Assembly (NCBI GenBank): GCA_030694465.1
Contig: JAUXYJ010000042.1
Span: 1-64,000, forward strand
DNA length: 64,000 nucleotides
Source of the DNA: Deltaproteobacteria bacterium
GTDB taxonomy: Bacteria > Myxococcota_A > Polyangia > Polyangiales > Ga0077539
Direction: 5' to 3'
Part shown: positions 35,796-44,780 of the stretch, one piece after another
Position numbering within the stretch: position 1 is the first letter of the stretch
Layout: each line of letters begins with the position of its first letter
Translations under genes and position numbers: made by a program
Notes under the pieces: generated by a model
The model's database searches: none
What the model saw: the letters and a program-made list of their open reading frames with translations, nothing else
What the model was told of the DNA's origin: nothing

Positions 35796-36653
35796 ATGAG
35801 TGACGCAGCACGTTTTGCACAGATCGTCGTCGAGTGCTCTGAAGAGCAAGCGGACGCAATCAATGGACAGCTCTTGCTCCTTGGGGCGGACGGGACCGAG
35901 CTTCGAGACGCTTCGACTTTGGTCAAGGGCGGCGAGCTGGGCGCGACGGTCCTCGCGAGCTTTGGTGACGAATCCCTCGCACAACAAGCGCTCGAAGCCA
36001 TGGGCGCAAACGCTACGCTCGTCTGGATCGAAGGCGACGAGTGGGCCGACGCGTGGAAAGCGCACTGGCAACCCATGCGCCTAGGTGAGCGCATCATGAT
36101 CGTGCCCTCGTGGCTCGAGTACACCGCTGAGCCCACCGACGTTGTCATCGAGCTTGACCCAGGGCGCGCGTTTGGGACCGGTCAGCACGCGTCGACCGCG
36201 CTCGCCGTCGCCGCGCTTGAGCGTCACCTCTCGACGCAACCCGAGGCCCTCGTGCTCGATGTGGGCTGCGGCTCTGGGATCTTGGCGTTTTGTGCGTTGC
36301 GGCTTGGAGCCGAGCGCGCCATCGGATGCGACATTGACGGAGAGAGCATCGAAGTCGCCAGCGAAAATGCTGACAAACTCTCGCTGTCGTCACGAATCAC
36401 CCTCCGCGTTGGTGGCCTCGATGTCATCGCTGAGCGCTCCACGCTTGTGCTCGCAAACATCGAAGCGGTGGTGCTTGTCCCCATGGCCGAAGAGCTCAGC
36501 AAGCGCGTCTTGTCAGGCGGACGACTGGTCCTCTCGGGGATCCTCGCGGTGCAGCGTGAGCAGGTTGTCGAGGCGTATCAAGCGCAAGGGCTCTCGCTCT
36601 CACGCTGCGAAGGTCTCGGCGAATGGATCGCGCCTGAGTTCGTTCGGCCCTAG
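35796..36653 (+). CDS. prmA: Ribosomal protein L11 methyltransferase
   Basis: A 285-aa enzyme that trimethylates ribosomal protein L11 using SAM. An N-terminal substrate-recognition domain comes first, then GRAFGTGQHASTALAV, the SAM loop LDVGCGSGILAFCA, GCDID and LANIEAVVLV. These are family hallmarks. It lies 26 bp upstream of rsmE on the same strand, a plausible translation-related operon. Confidence 0.93.
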   Translation: MSDAARFAQIVVECSEEQADAINGQLLLLGADGTELRDASTLVKGGELGATVLASFGDESLAQQALEAMGANATLVWIEGDEWADAWKAHWQPMRLGERIMIVPSWLEYTAEPTDVVIELDPGRAFGTGQHASTALAVAALERHLSTQPEALVLDVGCGSGILAFCALRLGAERAIGCDIDGESIEVASENADKLSLSSRITLRVGGLDVIAERSTLVLANIEAVVLVPMAEELSKRVLSGGRLVLSGILAVQREQVVEAYQAQGLSLSRCEGLGEWIAPEFVRP

Positions 36654-36679
36654 CGCGGCTCGCAGGACAACGTCGCACC

Positions 36680-37480
36680 ATGGCACCACGAATCCGAGTC
36701 TGTCTTGAGGGACCTCTCGCGCCGTCACTCGCGCCGTTGCGTGCGCTCTCGGCTGCGCAAGCGCATCACCTCGCGCGCGTGCTGCGTGCGGCACAGGGCG
36801 ATCCATTGGTCGTGTTTGATGGCCTCGGGAGCGAGTGTGACGCCGTGGTCGAGTCCATCGTTCAGCGCAAGCGAGAACTCGAAATCTCGCTCCGTTTGCT
36901 CGACCCTGTACGCGCTGGTGTGCGGGCCGATCGCGCCAACGTGGTGATCTTGCAGGCGCTGTTAAAGTCCGACAAGGTCGACTCCGTCGTGCGTGCGTGC
37001 GCAGAGCTCGGAGCCACCGGGTTTGTCCCGGTGTGGACAGACCACGTCGTGCTCCGCGGATCGGTGCGCGAGGATCTAGACAAGCAGCGCGCCTGGCAAC
37101 GCGACTGGCAGCACCTCGCGGTAGGCGCTTCCGAGCAGTGTGGCCGGGCCGACGTGATGCACGTGCAGGCACCCCAGACGCTTCTCTCTGCGGCGCAGCG
37201 TGCGCGCCAAGAGGGCCGCGTGGGGCTCTTTGCCGACGAGCAGGGGGGACCGACCGCGCACCAGGTGCTCTCGCGAGTGGATTGTTCGGCCGGCATTGCG
37301 GTCGTCGTGGGCCCCGAAGGAGGCCTCTCGCGTGACGAACGACGAGCGCTACAAGATCTCGGAATCATTGGGTTTTCTCTTGGACCCCGCGTCCTGCGGG
37401 CCGAGACCGCGGGGCCTGCGATCATGGCGACGCTCTCTGCGCTCGTTGGCGACACCCGCGCAGAGTCTCTGCGCGCGTAG
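36680..37480 (+). CDS. rsmE: 16S rRNA m3U1498 methyltransferase
   Basis: A 266-aa SPOUT-fold methyltransferase. The N-terminal PUA-like part has AHHLARVLRAAQGD. The C-terminal knot carries ALLKSDKVDSVVRACAELGA, GASEQCGR, VVVGPEGGLSRDE and SLGPRVLRAETAG. These identify RsmE, which methylates U1498 of 16S rRNA. It follows prmA. Confidence 0.94.
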   Translation: MAPRIRVCLEGPLAPSLAPLRALSAAQAHHLARVLRAAQGDPLVVFDGLGSECDAVVESIVQRKRELEISLRLLDPVRAGVRADRANVVILQALLKSDKVDSVVRACAELGATGFVPVWTDHVVLRGSVREDLDKQRAWQRDWQHLAVGASEQCGRADVMHVQAPQTLLSAAQRARQEGRVGLFADEQGGPTAHQVLSRVDCSAGIAVVVGPEGGLSRDERRALQDLGIIGFSLGPRVLRAETAGPAIMATLSALVGDTRAESLRA

Positions 37481-37530
37481 ATCAGACGGTACGAGCGCGT
37501 GAGGGCGGTGTAAGCTCTGCGATCTTTCTG

Positions 37531-40050
37531 ATGACGACCCTGTCTGCGCTGCTGATCCGTGAGCACGCTGTGCCCCCGCACAAACTCGATGAAGCCATCC
37601 AACGGCAGGTGCTTAACGGTGGCGATTTCGAGACCAACCTCCTCGAAGTGCAGGCCATCCGCGAGTCATTGCTGACACACTATCGCGCGCAGACCCTCGG
37701 GATGGAGCCCGCGACGCCAGAGTCCCTCGCGAAGGCCGCCCCCGATGCCCTGGCAAAACTCACGCGATTGCAATGTGAGTCTCATCGTGTTTTGCCATTG
37801 ATCCTTCAAGATGGCGTGCTGGAGATCGCCGCGGTCGAGCCTCCTACCAGCGAGTCGCAGAGCGCCCTTGAGCGCGCCACGGGGCTCTCGCTACGCTTTC
37901 GTTGCACCACGAGCTTTCGGCTCGCGTGGGCCCTCGCCAAACATCACGGCGCAGAGCTCTCGCCGCGGCTACGACGCCTCGCAGATCGCATCGCGAGCTC
38001 GCAGAGTGGGCCGCGCGCGTCGGTGCTCCCGTCGGTCGCTCCTCCGCCTAGCGCTGCCCACTCTGCGAGCGAATTGCCCGCAAGTGCGCGCCACGTGAGC
38101 GCAGTGAAGGTCCGCACTGCGATGCTCTCGGCGCTCTCGGCCCTCTCTTCTGCGATCGACGACGACGAGGACGACGAGGACCCTACCGAGGTGATTGACG
38201 CGCGACCCGGCGACGTCGCCGGATCAACGGCTGAAGCCCACGTCCCTGTCGCTCCCACACGAATCTCTCGCGAAGACGTCGCGCGCAGAATCCAAGAGGC
38301 AGAGCATCGCGACGCGATCCTCGCGGTAGTGCTCGAGTACGCCGCCGAGCGACTTGAGTACGTCGCGCTCTTCGTGGTCCAGGGAGAAGTCGCCGAGGGT
38401 CTCGACGCGCGCGGGGCAGGGTTGCCTCCCTCGCTGGTGCGCAGAATCGCGGTCCCGCTCGACGCTCCTGGTTCGTTTCGGGCGGTCCGTGAGCAGGGCG
38501 CGCCCGTCGTTGGCGCGCTGGCAGGTGGCGGCACCGACGCGGTGGTCAAGAGCGATTTGCAGCGCGAGAACGTGCGCGGTGTAGCCCTGGTTCCCATTCA
38601 CATCGGCGGTCGCGTGGTGCTCATCTTGTGGGCCGACGGTGGAGAGAGCGTGCTGGATCTCGCGGTGCTCGACGAGGTCGTCGCTGCGTGTGGTCTCGCG
38701 GCCGATGGCTTCGAGCGCGTGATCCGTGATCGAAAGGCTCGCCGCACAGGCGCCAGCGTGGATGCGACACAGGTCACCGTGGGCGACATCGCGCGCCGCG
38801 TCGCCGAGCAGCGAGGCTCCCAATCGCTCCGGGCGCTTGCAGCCCGCGAGAGCGCGGATGTCGACAGCGAAGACCGCATTGAGCTCCCCGAGCGCTCTGA
38901 AGCGCTCCGTACGTCGTTCGTTCAACAAGACCCGGCGACGTCGCCGGATCGCCCAAGCCAGCCCGTCTCGCAGCCCGTCTCACAGCCCGTCTCACAGCCC
39001 CCCGCTGCCAGCCCGAGCCACACCGAACCGATCCTCCGCGCGCCCTCCGAGCGTACCGCAGCAGAACGCCGCGAGAGCACTCCGCCGCGCTCGGGACACC
39101 CGCGGAGACAGCCCATCTCGGTGGACGTGATCGGTCCGCTGCCTAGCTTTGCGCTCTACGGACAGGCCGAAGTCCCAAGCGCACTCGATCCGCTCACCGT
39201 GTCGTCGCTGGTCGCTGAGACGGTCCGCACGGGCCTGCTTGACGAGTCCGCGGCCGAGCAGCTTGTCGGTGCCGGAGAGCCTGCGCTCGAGGCTATTTTT
39301 CGCTTTTTTCCGGGCCCAACTTTGGTGAGCCGCCTAGAGGTGAGTGAGCGCCTCCCGATCGCGTCTGAGCTGGGTCCGCTCTTGCGCTTGGCTCTGATGT
39401 TTCGCCACGCGAGCGCAGACAAATTGGTCACGCTTCTCGACTCGCCCGACCCCGAGCAGCGTTACTACGCCACGCTCTGTCTGGCCGAAGTCATCGCACC
39501 GTCGGCCGTGTTGCGCCTCGGGGAGCGCCTCTACGACAGCGACGCTCCCACGCGCCGCATCGCGCTCGAGGTCTTGCGCGCGTATCGCAGGCTCCCTGAA
39601 TTTGATCGGCTCTTGCGCACCCTGCGGACCACGCTGACCGACCGCGAGGTGCCCATGGAGCGCCGCCGGGTCGCGGCCCAAGCCCTCGCGGATTTGCGAG
39701 ACAACGAGGCCATCCCGGTCTTGTCCTCTGTGCTGGGCACCGACGCGACGTTGGACGGCGTGACCCGCGCGGCGTTGGTCGTGTTGTCACGACAGGACTT
39801 CGGCAGCGACGTCGCCGCATGGCGAAAATGGTGGGAAAACGCCGCTGGAAAGCACCGCGTCGAGTGGCTCATCGAGTCGCTGATGCACGACGAGCCCGCT
39901 CTTCGGCACGAGGCGAGCGAAGAGCTCAAGAAGCTCACGGGGCAATTCGTGGGCTACTATTTTAATCTCCCGCGACGCGAGCGAGAGCGGGCGCAGCGGC
40001 TCTATCGCGAGTGGTGGGATCGTGAAGGCCGCTCGCGCTTAGTGCGCTGA
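37531..40050 (+). CDS. Large MshEN / GAF-like / HEAT-repeat protein
   Basis: An 839-aa protein. Residues about 1-140 resemble the MshEN (GspE N-terminal) domain that binds cyclic di-GMP in secretion ATPases (LLIREHAVPPHKLDEAIQRQ, LPLILQDGVLEIAAVEPP), but no ATPase follows. A Ser/Ala linker with palindrome copy 4 comes next. Residues about 250-410 look GAF-like (YAAERLEYVALFVVQGE, GVALVPIHIGGRVVLILWADGG). A second linker holds copy 5 and a 12-bp repeat. Residues about 540-830 are alpha-helical HEAT-type repeats. It probably works as a regulatory scaffold in surface motility or secretion. Overlaps the convergent gene by 12 bp. Confidence 0.75.
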   Translation: MTTLSALLIREHAVPPHKLDEAIQRQVLNGGDFETNLLEVQAIRESLLTHYRAQTLGMEPATPESLAKAAPDALAKLTRLQCESHRVLPLILQDGVLEIAAVEPPTSESQSALERATGLSLRFRCTTSFRLAWALAKHHGAELSPRLRRLADRIASSQSGPRASVLPSVAPPPSAAHSASELPASARHVSAVKVRTAMLSALSALSSAIDDDEDDEDPTEVIDARPGDVAGSTAEAHVPVAPTRISREDVARRIQEAEHRDAILAVVLEYAAERLEYVALFVVQGEVAEGLDARGAGLPPSLVRRIAVPLDAPGSFRAVREQGAPVVGALAGGGTDAVVKSDLQRENVRGVALVPIHIGGRVVLILWADGGESVLDLAVLDEVVAACGLAADGFERVIRDRKARRTGASVDATQVTVGDIARRVAEQRGSQSLRALAARESADVDSEDRIELPERSEALRTSFVQQDPATSPDRPSQPVSQPVSQPVSQPPAASPSHTEPILRAPSERTAAERRESTPPRSGHPRRQPISVDVIGPLPSFALYGQAEVPSALDPLTVSSLVAETVRTGLLDESAAEQLVGAGEPALEAIFRFFPGPTLVSRLEVSERLPIASELGPLLRLALMFRHASADKLVTLLDSPDPEQRYYATLCLAEVIAPSAVLRLGERLYDSDAPTRRIALEVLRAYRRLPEFDRLLRTLRTTLTDREVPMERRRVAAQALADLRDNEAIPVLSSVLGTDATLDGVTRAALVVLSRQDFGSDVAAWRKWWENAAGKHRVEWLIESLMHDEPALRHEASEELKKLTGQFVGYYFNLPRRERERAQRLYREWWDREGRSRLVR
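38207..38222. repeat. Dispersed palindrome, copy 4 (inside MshEN/HEAT gene)
   Basis: Complete 16-bp palindrome in the first linker, translated as RPGDVAGS. Confidence 0.9.
38932..38947. repeat. Dispersed palindrome, copy 5 (inside MshEN/HEAT gene)
   Basis: Complete 16-bp palindrome in the second linker, translated in another frame as DPATSPDR. Confidence 0.9.
38959..39000. repeat. 12-bp tandem repeat in a coding linker
   Basis: Three and a half copies of CAGCCCGTCTCA (first copy ends G), read as QPVS repeats. It begins 11 bp after palindrome copy 5, inside the same low-complexity linker. Confidence 0.85.
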
Positions 40051-40842
40051 GCCGGCATCGCGCGCGCGAGGTGGTAGCTCTCGCAAGAACGTGCTGCGCT
40101 CGCCCCGCAGCTCGCCCACCACCGGAAACCGAGCGATCTGCTCTGGGCTCTGGACCGGCGTACACTGCGACCTTCGCAGCGCCGCGCCCACGTCGTCTGT
40201 GGGCGAAATCACAAGCGTAAGCGCGACACGTTGGTTGTAGATCATCACGGCCTCCATCACGCTCGCGCCTTCGCGTCGCCAGGTAAACCTACGCAAGGGC
40301 GAGCTGTCTGCAGACTCGGGGCAGTCCCAAATGCCCGTCGGCGACCCGTAGCGATGTTGCAGCGCCGCGAAGTGTGGGCCCAGCTCCTCGGTGCTCTCGA
40401 GTCGTGAGAGAAATTGCACCTGCGCGAGCAAATTGCTTGTGGTCACCAGATAGACCACGCGCGCGCCGCTGGGGTCGTCTTCGTCCCAGATTTGCAGCCC
40501 GTCCGCGCGCTCGCCTCGGGTGTCATGTCGCACTCGCGTGCGCGCTTGCCGAAGCGCATCCAGGGTCATGCCGATGAAGAGACTCTCGAAGCCCTCGGGC
40601 ATCAGCCGCTGCGAGACCTCGCCCATTTGCTGCAACGCCGCTGCCGCCTGGGTGCTTGTCGCGGGCCGAGAGGTGCTTGCCTGAGAGCTTGCGGACGGCG
40701 TGCCTGCGTCGCTCTCAGAGCTCGCTGCGCTGCCGCCCGAAGTGGCCGAGCTTGACTCGATCATCAAGAGCTTCCACGCGAGCGCGGTGACCACGGAGAT
40801 GAGCAACGTTGCGACGAGCAGGCGAGTGAGCAGAGCTTTCAC
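40039..40842 (-). CDS. Membrane-anchored protein of unknown function
   Basis: A 267-aa product starting at GTG 40842, which overlaps the tlyA stop (GTGA). One N-terminal membrane helix (LLVATLLISVVTALAWKLLMI) is followed by a Ser/Ala/Thr linker. The periplasmic domain has FIGMTLDALRQARTRV and VVYLVTTSNLLAQVQFLS, a pattern common to small uncharacterised periplasmic domains. Converges with the large HEAT-repeat gene. Confidence 0.7.
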   Translation of the reverse strand: MKALLTRLLVATLLISVVTALAWKLLMIESSSATSGGSAASSESDAGTPSASSQASTSRPATSTQAAAALQQMGEVSQRLMPEGFESLFIGMTLDALRQARTRVRHDTRGERADGLQIWDEDDPSGARVVYLVTTSNLLAQVQFLSRLESTEELGPHFAALQHRYGSPTGIWDCPESADSSPLRRFTWRREGASVMEAVMIYNQRVALTLVISPTDDVGAALRRSQCTPVQSPEQIARFPVVGELRGERSTFLRELPPRARDAGSAH

Positions 40843-41588
40843 GGCGGGCCTTCTGTGCGATCCAAACGAAGAAAGATCTCGCGATTTCCTGACGGTCCGT
40901 GCACCGGGCTGTCCTGACGACCGCGCTCAAGCAGTCCCACAAGGGTGGCTGCTTGCGCGACCGTGTCCACTGCTTTGTACCGAAGTTCGTCCTCGCGCAC
41001 GACGCCACCGCGGCCGACTTCGCGGGGGCTGAGCTCAAACTGCGGCTTTACCATCGCAAGCACGGTCGCCTCGGGCGTGAGCACAGGCAAGAGCGCAGGG
41101 ATCACTTTGGTGAGCGAAATAAAAGACAAATCCATGACGACGAGGGACACCGGCTCGGTGATCACCGTGATCAAATCGGCTCGTGCGTTGATGCCTTCAC
41201 GCACAACAACTCTCGGATCTGTCCTGAGCTTCTGATGAAGCTGTCCCTTGCCCACATCGACGGCGTACACGCGCGTCGCGCCATGCTGAAGCAACACATC
41301 GGTGAATCCGCCGGTCGAGGCGCCGATGTCCGCGCAAATGCGATGGAGCACTGAAATCCCTAACGGTTCGAGCACGCCCACGAGCTTGAGTCCACCGCGA
41401 GAGACGTACGGACAGGGGTCTCCGCGGAGCTCAAGGTCTGTGTCCTCGGTCACCTGCGTCCCGGGCTTCTCGACACGCTGCCCACGCGAAAACACTCGCC
41501 CCGCGAGGATCATGGCCTGTGCGCGCTCGCGGCTCTCGACCAATCCACGATCCACGAGCAACCGATCGACACGCACACGAGCACTCAC
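40839..41588 (-). CDS. tlyA: TlyA-family rRNA methyltransferase
   Basis: A 249-aa protein from GTG 41588. An N-terminal S4 RNA-binding domain (VRVDRLLVDRGLVESRERAQ) leads into PYVSRGGLKLVGVLE. A FtsJ-like methyltransferase follows with DIGASTGGFTDVLLQHGA, VYAVDVGKGQLH and VMDLSFISLTKVIP. These are TlyA hallmarks; such enzymes 2'-O-methylate rRNA. The frame continues 26 codons upstream, but that extension is not family-like. Coupled to the downstream membrane protein gene. Confidence 0.92.
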   Translation of the reverse strand: MSARVRVDRLLVDRGLVESRERAQAMILAGRVFSRGQRVEKPGTQVTEDTDLELRGDPCPYVSRGGLKLVGVLEPLGISVLHRICADIGASTGGFTDVLLQHGATRVYAVDVGKGQLHQKLRTDPRVVVREGINARADLITVITEPVSLVVMDLSFISLTKVIPALLPVLTPEATVLAMVKPQFELSPREVGRGGVVREDELRYKAVDTVAQAATLVGLLERGRQDSPVHGPSGNREIFLRLDRTEGPP

Positions 41589-41640
41589 GAAGCGACCCTC
41601 TTGATGCACGAAAGTACTGTAAAAATACTCACACAATGAT

Positions 41641-42975
41641 TCATCGTGAGAAGACGAAGATCCCAATTCCGATCGCGAGCGTGATCAGCGCGCCCACGGC
41701 GAGCGCGAACACGCGAGGCATCACAGACGGGGCAGGGGGCTGCATCGGGATCATTTCGAGCGGCGCGGTCATCATCGATGGGATCATTGAGGGCAACGCC
41801 ATGGGCGGAAACGTCGAGGGATATCCCGCGATGGGGTTTGAGGGCGGGCTCGATTCGTACGCGAGCGCGTGTGAATCACTCTGCGAATTTGCAGAGAGAA
41901 TGTCTCGGATCGGGTCAGGCTCTGCCGCAGGGAGCGGGGTCTGTTGGGGCTCTTCTCCGACGCGCCCCTCGAGCGCGATCGCGGCTTGCTCGCGTGCACG
42001 CCGGAGGGTGATAATTTCTTGACCAAAGTGCTCAACAACCCACTCGCCGAGGTCCATCGGAGAGGTGCGAATTTCGGCTTCCATTCGGTAGTCATCGAGG
42101 GCGTGGAGCATCGCCGCGGCGCTCTCAAAGCGGTCTGCAGGTGAGCGCGCGAGCCCTTGGTGGACAATCCGTCGCAGCACCTCAAAGTGAGGTAGCGGTC
42201 GGTCGGGCAACGGAGGGACCTCGCCTCGTCGGGCCAAGGTGAGCAAGTCCACGCCGTCTTCAGAGCGGTACATCCTGCGGCCCGCGAGGAGCTCCCACAG
42301 GATCACGCTCGCCGAGAAGACATCCGCGCGTGCATCGACCGAGTCTCCGCGGGCGTGCTCGGGCGCCATGTAGCTCGCCTTGCCCTCAATCGAATCGTTG
42401 CGGCCTTCTCGTGCGTCGAGCGCGCGCGCGATGCCAAAATCGCAGAGCTTGACCTCGCCCTCAAAGCTCACCAGTACGTTCGACGGCGAGACATCTCTGT
42501 GGACAAGGTTGAGCGGTCGACCCTCGGTGTTGCGCTTGCGGTGCGCATAATCGAGCGCGGCGAGGGTCTCGCGGACCACAAAGAGCGCGAAGGACGCAGG
42601 AAGCGGGACCTTCGCTTTCGAGCATCGCTTGAGCAGCTCGTTGAGGTCAAAGCCCTCGACGTACTCCATCGCGATGTAGAGCTGTCCGTCTTGTCGACCC
42701 AGATCATAGGTCTGCACAATGTTGCCATGGCTGAGCTGGGCGGCCAGCTTGGCCTCTTGCACTAACAGCGTGCTAAATCGCTCGTCTCGTGCGAGCAACG
42801 GCAGCACGAGCTTGACCACCGCGAGACGAGACACGTCGGACTGAGTCTTGCGGCGCGCGAGATAGATCTCGGCCATACCCCCCACGCCGATGCGGTCTAC
42901 GAGCACGTACTGGGGCCCAAAGGCGCGCGGCAGGGGCAGGGGTGTGGAGCCGCGTTCGGGCGAGATGGCAGACAT
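41641..42975 (-). CDS. Eukaryotic-type Ser/Thr protein kinase, membrane anchored
   Basis: A 444-aa Hanks-type kinase. It has a glycine loop (IGVGGMAEIY), Lys55, Glu74, the catalytic loop HRDVSPSN with Asp161, DFG at 179-181 and APE (MAPEHARG). The kinase domain ends near 290. A Pro/Ser/Met-rich juxtamembrane linker and one helix at the extreme C-terminus (VFALAVGALITLAIGIGIFVF) follow. HRDVSPSN is the form typical of myxobacterial Pkn kinases. Targets unknown. It has no external sensor domain. Confidence 0.93.
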   Translation of the reverse strand: MSAISPERGSTPLPLPRAFGPQYVLVDRIGVGGMAEIYLARRKTQSDVSRLAVVKLVLPLLARDERFSTLLVQEAKLAAQLSHGNIVQTYDLGRQDGQLYIAMEYVEGFDLNELLKRCSKAKVPLPASFALFVVRETLAALDYAHRKRNTEGRPLNLVHRDVSPSNVLVSFEGEVKLCDFGIARALDAREGRNDSIEGKASYMAPEHARGDSVDARADVFSASVILWELLAGRRMYRSEDGVDLLTLARRGEVPPLPDRPLPHFEVLRRIVHQGLARSPADRFESAAAMLHALDDYRMEAEIRTSPMDLGEWVVEHFGQEIITLRRAREQAAIALEGRVGEEPQQTPLPAAEPDPIRDILSANSQSDSHALAYESSPPSNPIAGYPSTFPPMALPSMIPSMMTAPLEMIPMQPPAPSVMPRVFALAVGALITLAIGIGIFVFSR

Positions 42976-43116
42976 GGTCAGTGCTCTTGAGCGCAGATAC
43001 GTTCGGGGTCCAACAGGAGGGGCCGTGCGCGCCGTCCCTGGCCATCGGAGTCACTGGACACGGTTTGCGCGTTTGTGGGCTCCAGTGAGCCTCTGGAGGC
43101 TCGCGGCGGGGACTGC

Positions 43117-43839
43117 TCAGTGAGCAGACTGGACGCCTGGGCCTGTCGCGGGCGCGGTGATGTCACGCTCGGTGCGGCGGTCGTGCTCGCCTGCGTTGTG
43201 CAACGCGTAGATCGTGCCCCATCCCATCCCGAGCAAGAGCACAAAGAAGAGATACGAGATCAGCGTGAGACGCTGGCGAGCCTTCTCAGTGGCTGCATAG
43301 CCCCAGGTGATCCCGCCGGTCGAGAGGCCATTGGCCATGTGGTAGGCGACGCCCAGGACGCCCAGGATGTACACGATGAGCGTGGGCAAGTGATGGTGCA
43401 TCTGAAACGAGATGTCCCCGAAGGTCTCGTGTCGACCGTGCATCACCATGGGCTCAATGCGCGCTTTGTAAATGTGCGCGCCAAGAAAGAGCACAACGCC
43501 CACAGCGCTCAGCCGCTGCAGCAAGAACTTGAGGTTGTCAAAGGTGCCGTACTGGACGTTGTTGACTTTGACAATACGGAGGCGCCGAATACCCCAAATA
43601 GTGTGCAAAATCAGCGGCAGAAGCACTACGGTCGAGGTGATCACTTCGACCAAAGGCGCGCGCTGTGCGGTGACAGCGGCCTCCCAGGCGTGCGGACCTT
43701 CGTAGGCGCTGAGGTTGGCGTACAGGTGCCAGAGCGTCCAAACACTCAGGGGTGCAAACGCCAAGAGGGATCCCATGCGAGAGCTCATCAACGAGCTGGA
43801 CTGGGATTCGGCGGGGCTTTCGGTTGTCGTGCTGCTCAT
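43117..43839 (-). CDS. sdhC: Succinate dehydrogenase/fumarate reductase cytochrome b subunit, B-type
   Basis: A 240-aa five-helix membrane subunit. The likely haem ligands lie in LWHLYANLSAY, ILHTIWGIRR, FLGAHIYKAR and VAYHMANGL. Single-subunit B-type anchors of this length carry two b haems and pass electrons between the flavoprotein and quinone. The start ATG 43839 is preferred over a longer frame. The partners sdhA and sdhB are not adjacent: the next gene downstream is the kinase. Confidence 0.85.
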   Translation of the reverse strand: MSSTTTESPAESQSSSLMSSRMGSLLAFAPLSVWTLWHLYANLSAYEGPHAWEAAVTAQRAPLVEVITSTVVLLPLILHTIWGIRRLRIVKVNNVQYGTFDNLKFLLQRLSAVGVVLFLGAHIYKARIEPMVMHGRHETFGDISFQMHHHLPTLIVYILGVLGVAYHMANGLSTGGITWGYAATEKARQRLTLISYLFFVLLLGMGWGTIYALHNAGEHDRRTERDITAPATGPGVQSAH

Positions 43840-44126
43840 CGGTTCTGTCGATGTAAATCCAGCGCGCGGTCTCGATGCGCTCGAACACACACACCAGGAT
43901 GTGCAGGGAGCCGGCGCAGCGAAGCGTGCCGTGGTTTTGTATGGGAAAGTTGTGGCAAAACACCTGCGTCTGACGACGCCTTGTGCTTCGCGAACGGAGA
44001 TACCCTGAATCGTCGCGTTACACTAGTACCACGCGTGTGGATTCCCACTGCGAGCCCGCCCTGGATCGACGGCGACCCCCCCTTAGGTGCTGGACCCTCG
44101 CGCAGCAATCCACGCGCATTGTGCAC

Positions 44127-44729
44127 ATGTCAGAGCACGACCTCTCCGTTCGTCCAATCCGTTCTGTTTCGATCTACACTTTGACCAAGCAAAAACCGAT
44201 GTCCAAAGACGCTTATCAACAACACTTGGACCAGTTGTTCGGGGTGACCCCTGCCGAGCGGCATGCGCTCGCCACACACCGCAGGCTTCCGCCGCGTCTG
44301 TTCGAAGTCCAGCGTGCGCAGACTGGCCTACGCGCGCTCTTCGCGGTGGGCGTGTTTACGGTGGTGCTGGTTGTGATCGTGGGGTTGTTTGGCTGGCAAG
44401 TCGCGCAAGATCGGCTCGAGATCACCGAGGCGGCGCTCTTCGCGGCGCCCGTCGTGCTGATCTCTCTGCTCGTGATTGGGGTCGCGGTGTATGGCCTTGT
44501 CCAGACGCGCCGCGCACTGCGTGAGGGAGTCATCGAGGTTCGGCAAGGCATTTTGCAGGCTCGCAGCCTCCACTCCAAAGCGGGGCACTCGTGCACCGTC
44601 GCGGTCGATGACGCGGGCTTCTTTCGCATCGGCGCGCACGTGTACCCGGCGCTCGCGCAAGGACAGCCCCACAGGCTCTACCTCATCCGCGGGACCTCGT
44701 CGGTGTTGGCCATCGAGCCCGCCGTCTAG
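44127..44729 (+). CDS. Two-helix membrane protein of unknown function
   Basis: A 200-aa product if started at ATG 44127; ATG 44199 (MSKDAYQQHL) is an equally possible start. Two adjacent membrane helices are at about 75-130 (FAVGVFTVVLVVIVGLFGW, PVVLISLLVIGVAVYGLV). The cytosolic C-terminal domain of 70 residues has strands (HVYPALAQGQPHRLYLI). No family recognised. Confidence 0.65.
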   Translation: MSEHDLSVRPIRSVSIYTLTKQKPMSKDAYQQHLDQLFGVTPAERHALATHRRLPPRLFEVQRAQTGLRALFAVGVFTVVLVVIVGLFGWQVAQDRLEITEAALFAAPVVLISLLVIGVAVYGLVQTRRALREGVIEVRQGILQARSLHSKAGHSCTVAVDDAGFFRIGAHVYPALAQGQPHRLYLIRGTSSVLAIEPAV

Positions 44730-44780
44730 AGCGCCGACGCCCGCCCCGATCATAGTCCCCCGACCGGACGCCGCGAGCGA

